Below the pieces are notes generated by a model. That model had not been told where the DNA came from and did no database searches. It was given only the letters and a program-made list of their open reading frames with translations. 11,369 nt of DNA, from the NCBI GenBank assembly GCA_945874815.1, contig CAMCIE010000019.1, positions 1 through 11,369 on the forward strand, written 5' to 3'. A program made the position numbers and the translations under genes. Source of the stretch: an uncultured Bacteroidales bacterium. Lineage in GTDB: Bacteria; Bacteroidota; Bacteroidia; Bacteroidales; UBA932. Below are positions 7,441 through 11,369 of the stretch, in pieces; position 1 is the first letter of the stretch; every line of letters begins with the position of its first letter.

Positions 7441-7514
7441 AGATGTCTCGACTTCGCTCGACATGACAACAATTACTCTGTCATTTCGAACGAGCGAAGC
7501 GAGCTGAGAAATCT
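7441..7514. repeat. 74-bp imperfect inverted-repeat element (MITE/REP-like)
   Basis: The two arms, 7441-7468 and 7479-7514, are imperfect inverted copies around a 10-nt spacer. Outer ends AGATGTCTC and GAGAAATCT match at 8 of 9 positions; inner ends ATGACA and TGTCAT match perfectly. Each arm contains a further short GC-rich repeat (TCGACTTCGCTCGA; CGAGCGAAGCGAGC), and the right arm has extra bases. Composition is unlike the A/T-rich flanks. No open frame and no clean target duplication are visible. It fills most of the kduI-kduD gap, and its right end supplies the last two bases of the kduI TAG. Similar GAAATGACA-type repeats are scattered in many bacterial genomes, so a short mobile or REP-like repeat is likely. 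It could also fold in the RNA and affect the ratio of the two genes. Confidence 0.7.
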
Positions 7515-8355
7515 ATTTCAAATTAACAGTAGAGCAGCCGTCCATATCATTGTAATCCAGGTTCTCGCCGCACATTGCCCAGATGAAAGTATAATTCTTG
7601 GTTGCGCAGGCAGAATGAATGCTCCACTCAGGAGAGATGACAGCCTGCTCGTTGTGCATCCAAATGTGACGGGTTTCCTGTGGCTGGCCCATGAAATGGC
7701 AAACCGCCTGATCCTCTGGAATTTCAAAATAGAAATAAACCTCCATGCGACGCTCGTGGGTATGAGCAGGCATGGTGTTCCAGGTGCTGCCCGGCTGAAG
7801 TTCAGTCATACCCATCTGGAGCTGGCAGGTAGGAACGACCTCCTTGACAAGCATCCTGTTGATAATGCGATGGTTGCTCTCTTCAAGAGTACCGAGCTCC
7901 ATCTTGACAGCCTCTGCACGGGTGGTAAGATGGTCAGGATGAGTGCAGTGAGCAGGAGAAGAGCAGAAATAGAACTTGGCTGGATTTGCCTTGTCAGCAC
8001 TTTCGAAAGTCACCTTGCGGTCACCACGACCAAGATAAAGAGCTTCCTTGTACTCAAGTGAATATTCCTTGTCATCTGCCCTGACTACTCCTTTGCCTCC
8101 GACATTGAAAATACCGATTTCCCTTCTGCCAAGGAAATATTCATTACGAAGGATATCAATAGGTTTGAGCTCAATGACTTCTTCTACAGGCATTGCACCT
8201 CCGGCAATCATCCTGTCGTGCATAGTATAAACGATATTGATCTGGTCAGCTGTAAAGACATTCTCGATAAGATAGTTCTCTCTCAACTGTTTTGTGTCAT
8301 AATGCTTTGCATCCGCCGGATGTGAAGCATATCTAACTTCGCTGTTGACTTTCAT
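7513..8355 (-). CDS. kduI: 5-dehydro-4-deoxy-D-glucuronate isomerase KduI
   Basis: Zinc-dependent cupin isomerase of the cytoplasm that converts 5-keto-4-deoxyuronate, formed from unsaturated uronates released by polysaccharide lyases, into 2,5-diketo-3-deoxygluconate. The 280-residue length matches the family (278 in E. coli). The zinc ligands are visible: His198 and His200 in PAHTHERRMEVYFYFEI, Glu205 in the same segment and His247 in WSIHSA, each two positions above the E. coli ligands (196, 198, 203, 245). Other family segments are MHDRMIAGGAMPV and RREIGIFNVGGKG. ATG 8355 is the only reasonable start, and the operon promoter lies 72 nt or more upstream. First gene of the operon with kduD and the lipoprotein. 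Its TAG stop is partly made by the end of a repeat element. Confidence 0.97.
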   Translation of the reverse strand: MKVNSEVRYASHPADAKHYDTKQLRENYLIENVFTADQINIVYTMHDRMIAGGAMPVEEVIELKPIDILRNEYFLGRREIGIFNVGGKGVVRADDKEYSLEYKEALYLGRGDRKVTFESADKANPAKFYFCSSPAHCTHPDHLTTRAEAVKMELGTLEESNHRIINRMLVKEVVPTCQLQMGMTELQPGSTWNTMPAHTHERRMEVYFYFEIPEDQAVCHFMGQPQETRHIWMHNEQAVISPEWSIHSACATKNYTFIWAMCGENLDYNDMDGCSTVNLK

Positions 8356-8426
8356 AATTACGCGTTATTATTTAATTATCAATATATTACAAAAGAAAAG
8401 GGCTTTATCGGCCATTATCTGGACAT

Positions 8427-8458
8427 CAAAAGTATAAAATATTTCTGTACTGTCCAAA
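8427..8458 (-). promoter_or_regulatory. Promoter of the kduI-kduD-lipoprotein operon
   Basis: On the minus strand TTTG (plus 8455-8458) and TACTTTTG (plus 8427-8434) match the Bacteroidales -33 and -7 elements exactly, 20 nt apart. Transcription would start near 8420, leaving a leader of about 65 nt before kduI. The -7 box is identical to that of rplS. The -33 element overlaps the end of a 12-bp palindrome. Confidence 0.78.
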
Positions 8459-8487
8459 AAATTCCGTGCCCGATAACGGAATTTTTT
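8456..8487. promoter_or_regulatory. 12-bp perfect palindrome abutting the kdu promoter
   Basis: AAAAAATTCCGT (8456-8467) and ACGGAATTTTTT (8476-8487) are perfect inverted copies around GCCCGATA. The geometry (A-run, hairpin, T-run) suits a bidirectional intrinsic terminator, perhaps a second stop for the gene on the right. Its position across the -33 box of the kdu promoter equally suits an operator. The sequence alone does not decide between the two. Confidence 0.55.
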
Positions 8488-8521
8488 GAAAATCTATCCG
8501 GAAGTGTCGGTAAAGCATAAG

Positions 8522-8552
8522 AAAAGCCTCCCCCGGAAAACCGGGAGAGGCT
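8522..8552 (-). terminator. Terminator of the beta-helix repeat gene
   Basis: Read on the minus strand, AGCCTC-x-CCCGG-type arms (plus 8541-8552 and 8525-8536) form a 12-bp stem with one mismatch and a TTTT loop, followed by TTTTC. It starts 21 nt after the stop codon of the gene to its right and separates that gene from the kdu operon. Confidence 0.85.
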
Positions 8553-8573
8553 GATTTATATGAGCTGCAAATA

Positions 8574-9494
8574 TTATCTCCAGCGAGGATCTCCGACCTT
8601 GGCGTCTTTGAGAGCCTGGTTAGTGATTGTAAGCTTGAACTCTGCTGAGTTTTCACATGGATCGGCTTCAAGAACGGAACCACCGTTTGCAGTGCCTTCT
8701 TCCTGAACATAAGTTCCGGTCCAGAAGTTGGCAGCATCGCAATTGAAGAAGTGGTTGTTGCTCATTTCTGCCTTGGTTGCACCAGCCTTTGCAAGGAGAG
8801 TCTTTGTACCTTCTGCTCCTGTCTCATTGAGGAAGAGGTTGTTGGCAACTACATAGCTGTTAGGAGTTGAACGTACCCAAAGGAGACCGTTTCCTGCTCC
8901 AAGACCAGTTGAAGCAAAGGTGTTGTTCCTGACTGCCAATGAGTTTGTAACTCTTCCTGCATCAGCTCTGAGGAAGTCACGTCCGCCATTGATGATAGTA
9001 GAGTTTTCAATCAGGACAGTTGAATAGGTATCCTTTCTGATATCGAACATACCCTGACCTGTACCCATTCCGCTGACTGTACATGCATTCACTGAAAGCA
9101 GACTTACAGTTGCTGAAAACTCGGTGCCATGATAGAAAGCACTCTTATTGTATGCCATGATATCACAAGAACGGAGGATGATTGAAGCATTGTTGATTTT
9201 ACCGGCTACCTCAATTGCATTGCCCATGGTCTTTTCCTTTCCATTGAAAACGACTCCCTGGGCAGTGAAATTGTCAGCGCCCTCTGTCAACTTGATTGAT
9301 CCTATGATTTCAGGTTTCTTTCCAGCCTGAGGAACACCTTTGATAGTAAGAGGTGCAATCAAGCTCAGGACACCTGTGGAAACTACATCATTGCCTTCAA
9401 CTGCAGTCAGGTCATATATTCCATAATTCATGGTAATGCCTGATTTGCCGACAGCGATTGCATTGAGGAGTTCCTCGGTATTGTTTACGGTAAA
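8574..9494 (-). repeat. Beta-helix repeat unit 3 (C-terminal)
   Basis: Last unit, about 306 residues, from FTVNN to the final VGDPRWR. It keeps MGTGQGMFDIR, GGRDFLRADAG, RNNTF and NNLFLNE, but GVNGNGI has become GLGAGNGL, and it has an extra stretch near its start (DLTAVEGNDVVSTG). It is the most diverged of the three. Confidence 0.75.
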
Positions 9495-11369
9495 GTCAGT
9501 AGTAACGACACCTGAACGAGGATTCCAGCGTGTTGCTCCAACATTAGATGACATTGCAAGAGCATCAACAAGAGTATAATCTCCGTTTGCAGCATCCTTC
9601 ACAGGACAGTTGCTGATTTCAACTGCTGCAGCAACTTCCTTATTGAAGATACCTGCGAAGAAGTTCTCCTGGTCAACATTGTAGAAGAAGTTGGTGCTTG
9701 CAGCTGTCGGCAAGGTAACGCCTGTAGCCTTTGCAAGGATGACTTTCTTTCCTTCTGCCACCTCATTGATGAAGAGGTTGTTGTTCATGATGTAGGCTGA
9801 AGGTGTAGCCCTCACGTACATGATTCCGTTTCCATTCACTCCAAGGTTGCTGCCATCGACAGTGTTGTTGCGGAAAGTAAAGGCTCCTGAAATAGTACCT
9901 GCATCAGCACGGATAAGGTCACGTCCGCCTGTGATTGTATTCTGCTCGATTGTCACGGCAACATACTGAGCTTTTCCACGTATATCGAACACGCCCTGGC
10001 CTGTGCCATGATTTACGACGATATTGTTGCTCAATACAAGGGAATTCGTAGAAAGAGCTGCATTGTCATACCAAACGCTCTTGGTGAAACCATCGAATGT
10101 ACAGTTCCTTACAATCACTGAATTTGCAGATGAAGCGGCAGCTACATTGAAAGCATTGCCGTTAGTACCGTCAAAAATGAAATGGATATTGTCAAATACC
10201 AGATTTCCAAGGTCTTCACCGGCAATTGCGACATAACCTTTGATTCTTACATCACCATTACCTTTGATGCGGAGATTCTTGACAGTCTTTATAGGCTCGA
10301 CAAGCTCATATTCACCGGCTTCGAAAGTGATGTTGGTCTTTCCTGCCTCGATTGCAGCTGCAAATTCCGCTGCATCCTTCACTGTAAAACTGTCACCGCC
10401 TTCCTGAACCTGGGATGGATTCCAGCGAGGGTCACCCACCTTGCAGCTCATGGCAAGACCACTTACGAGAGTATAGTCACCTGCGGCAGCATTCCTGACT
10501 GGATCAACAGTAAGGACAACTCCATTGCCGTCAGTAGCAATCTCTTTGGTAATAAGACCTGAGAAGAAATTCTCCTCGTCAATGTTGTAGTAGAAGTTAT
10601 TCCTCATATCAGGAACCATCACACCTGCAGCTTTCGACAAGATAACCTTCTTGCCGTCAGCAATCTCATTGAGGAAGAGGTTGTTAGCCACCCTGTAGCT
10701 TGCTGTGTTTGCACGGACATAGAGGATACCATTACCGTTTACACCAATATTGGAGCTGTCAATGGTATTGTTGCGGATTACAAGGTCTCCGCATACGCAT
10801 GCGCTGTCCATACGGATAAGGTCACGGCCACCAACTATTGTCGACTCCATAATCTTCAGGCAGCAGTAAGAACCTTTTCGAAAATCGAATACGCCCTGGC
10901 CTGTACCCCACTCTGAAGTGGTGAGATGCCTGAAGACGATATCACCTGTAGTGGTACCTGCAAAGTTGCCGTAGATTACTGACTTGCCATATCCGATGAG
11001 GTTTACATTCTCAACAGTGAGGTTGCCCATGCGCATATTGTCAGTAAGGGTGATGAAGCATCCCTTGCCTGAAGTCCTGTCGTCGAATGTAAGGTTGCTG
11101 ATAGTCACGTCACCAACAATAGCATAAACCTCTTCTGCAGTTCCGGTAGGGAATGAGATTCCGCCTTCAACTACAACGTTTGCATTTTCACCGCTGATTG
11201 CAACCGGATAGCTGATAGTCAGCATTTCAGGAAGAACATAAGGAGAACCGGCAGCCATAAGCTGGATTGCAGGTTTCTTGGCATCGAGGGCAGAAAGGAA
11301 TTCATCCACGCTCTTAACCTGATAAGCACCGCCCTCCTCAGAGCTTCCTCCGGCAGGAAGGATTGCAAA
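8574..11369 (-). CDS. Triplicated right-handed beta-helix protein (DUF4957/DUF5123-like), 5' truncated
   Basis: The frame is open to the right edge (931 codons plus stop); the in-frame GTG at 11309 lies inside a repeat and is not the start. Three tandem units of about 300 residues are visible. Each opens with a short strand (YQVKS, FTVKD, FTVNN), runs through beta-rungs rich in Asn, Val, Ile and Gly, and shares the landmarks GTGQGxFDxR, GGRDxxRxD, RNNT, NNLFxNE and a terminal VGxxRW. The rung pattern resembles parallel beta-helix proteins of the pectate lyase type. The closing VGDPRW block and overall layout recall the DUF4957/DUF5123 proteins of Bacteroidota polysaccharide loci (from memory). 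The signal peptide would be outside the window. A secreted or surface glycan-binding or lyase-like protein is the natural guess given kduI and kduD next door, but no reaction is proven. More repeats may lie upstream. Confidence 0.85.
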   Translation of the reverse strand, partial: FAILPAGGSSEEGGAYQVKSVDEFLSALDAKKPAIQLMAAGSPYVLPEMLTISYPVAISGENANVVVEGGISFPTGTAEEVYAIVGDVTISNLTFDDRTSGKGCFITLTDNMRMGNLTVENVNLIGYGKSVIYGNFAGTTTGDIVFRHLTTSEWGTGQGVFDFRKGSYCCLKIMESTIVGGRDLIRMDSACVCGDLVIRNNTIDSSNIGVNGNGILYVRANTASYRVANNLFLNEIADGKKVILSKAAGVMVPDMRNNFYYNIDEENFFSGLITKEIATDGNGVVLTVDPVRNAAAGDYTLVSGLAMSCKVGDPRWNPSQVQEGGDSFTVKDAAEFAAAIEAGKTNITFEAGEYELVEPIKTVKNLRIKGNGDVRIKGYVAIAGEDLGNLVFDNIHFIFDGTNGNAFNVAAASSANSVIVRNCTFDGFTKSVWYDNAALSTNSLVLSNNIVVNHGTGQGVFDIRGKAQYVAVTIEQNTITGGRDLIRADAGTISGAFTFRNNTVDGSNLGVNGNGIMYVRATPSAYIMNNNLFINEVAEGKKVILAKATGVTLPTAASTNFFYNVDQENFFAGIFNKEVAAAVEISNCPVKDAANGDYTLVDALAMSSNVGATRWNPRSGVVTTDFTVNNTEELLNAIAVGKSGITMNYGIYDLTAVEGNDVVSTGVLSLIAPLTIKGVPQAGKKPEIIGSIKLTEGADNFTAQGVVFNGKEKTMGNAIEVAGKINNASIILRSCDIMAYNKSAFYHGTEFSATVSLLSVNACTVSGMGTGQGMFDIRKDTYSTVLIENSTIINGGRDFLRADAGRVTNSLAVRNNTFASTGLGAGNGLLWVRSTPNSYVVANNLFLNETGAEGTKTLLAKAGATKAEMSNNHFFNCDAANFWTGTYVQEEGTANGGSVLEADPCENSAEFKLTITNQALKDAKVGDPRWR
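9495..10389 (-). repeat. Beta-helix repeat unit 2
   Basis: Middle unit, about 298 residues, from FTVKD to the linker after RWNP. It contains HGTGQGVFDIR, GGRDLIRADAG, RNNTVDGSNLGVNGNGIMYVR and NNLFINE. It is closest to unit 1; both share the GVNGNGI-YVR segment nearly unchanged, which suggests a fairly recent duplication. Confidence 0.75.
10390..11324 (-). repeat. Beta-helix repeat unit 1
   Basis: N-terminal visible unit, about 311 residues, from YQVKS to the linker after GDPRWN. It contains WGTGQGVFDFR, GGRDLIRMD, RNNTIDSSNIGVNGNGILYVR and NNLFLNE. It differs from the others in two cysteine pairs (Y-C-C-L and A-C-V-C) on either side of GGRD. The preceding linker (AGGSSEEGG) is like the linker between units 1 and 2 (QEGGDS), so another domain probably comes before it. 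Confidence 0.75.

Noticed and set aside
11307..11309. GTG as the start of the beta-helix protein
   Set aside because: The frame continues to the right edge and the GTG falls inside repeat unit 1 with no signal peptide after it.
8574..11324. Recurring similar DNA blocks (for example GGAAGAGGTTGTT) as a CRISPR or intergenic repeat array
   Set aside because: The blocks are about 900 bases apart and lie in frame within the coding repeats of one protein.

Overview
The window looks like chromosomal DNA of a Bacteroidota bacterium, most likely order Bacteroidales. The grounds are a hybrid two-component system (sensor kinase, receiver and AraC regulator in one chain), promoters of the TTTG / TAnnTTTG type instead of a sigma70-type -35/-10, genes mostly without strong Shine-Dalgarno sites, and Bacteroidota-type uronate catabolism genes. 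The genus cannot be fixed from the sequence alone.

Layout. (1) Positions 2-2821 (+) hold the 3' two thirds or so of a hybrid two-component system; its start lies off the left edge. (2) Positions 2939-5395 (+) are a housekeeping block: grpE, dnaJ, rplS (with its own promoter and a leader of about 75 nt) and tRNA-Arg(ACG), closed by a hairpin terminator. (3) From 5435 rightwards everything reads on the minus strand. A second bidirectional-looking hairpin ends a three-gene operon, transcribed kduI - kduD - DUF4861-like lipoprotein (8355 down to 5473), with a recognisable promoter at 8427-8458. A 74-bp inverted-repeat element sits between kduI and kduD, and kduD and the lipoprotein gene are separated by one base. 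(4) Positions 8574-11369 (-) hold the 3' part of a large gene for a predicted beta-helix protein built of three tandem repeats of about 300 residues, ending in its own terminator; its start lies off the right edge.

How it fits together. KduI and KduD carry out two consecutive steps that turn the unsaturated uronate released by polysaccharide lyases (pectin, possibly other uronans) into 2-keto-3-deoxygluconate. The lipoprotein and the beta-helix protein look like cell-envelope parts of the same polysaccharide utilisation programme. The hybrid two-component system is the kind of sensor that controls such loci, so it may govern these genes or a locus beyond the left edge. The grpE-dnaJ-rplS-tRNA block between them is unrelated in function.

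No CRISPR array, phage gene, transposase or rRNA was seen. No gene-free stretch exceeds 300 bases. The parts most worth following are the triplicated beta-helix protein, the lipoprotein of unknown function coupled to kduD, the TGnCAG half-sites upstream of grpE, and the small palindromic element that supplies part of the kduI stop codon.
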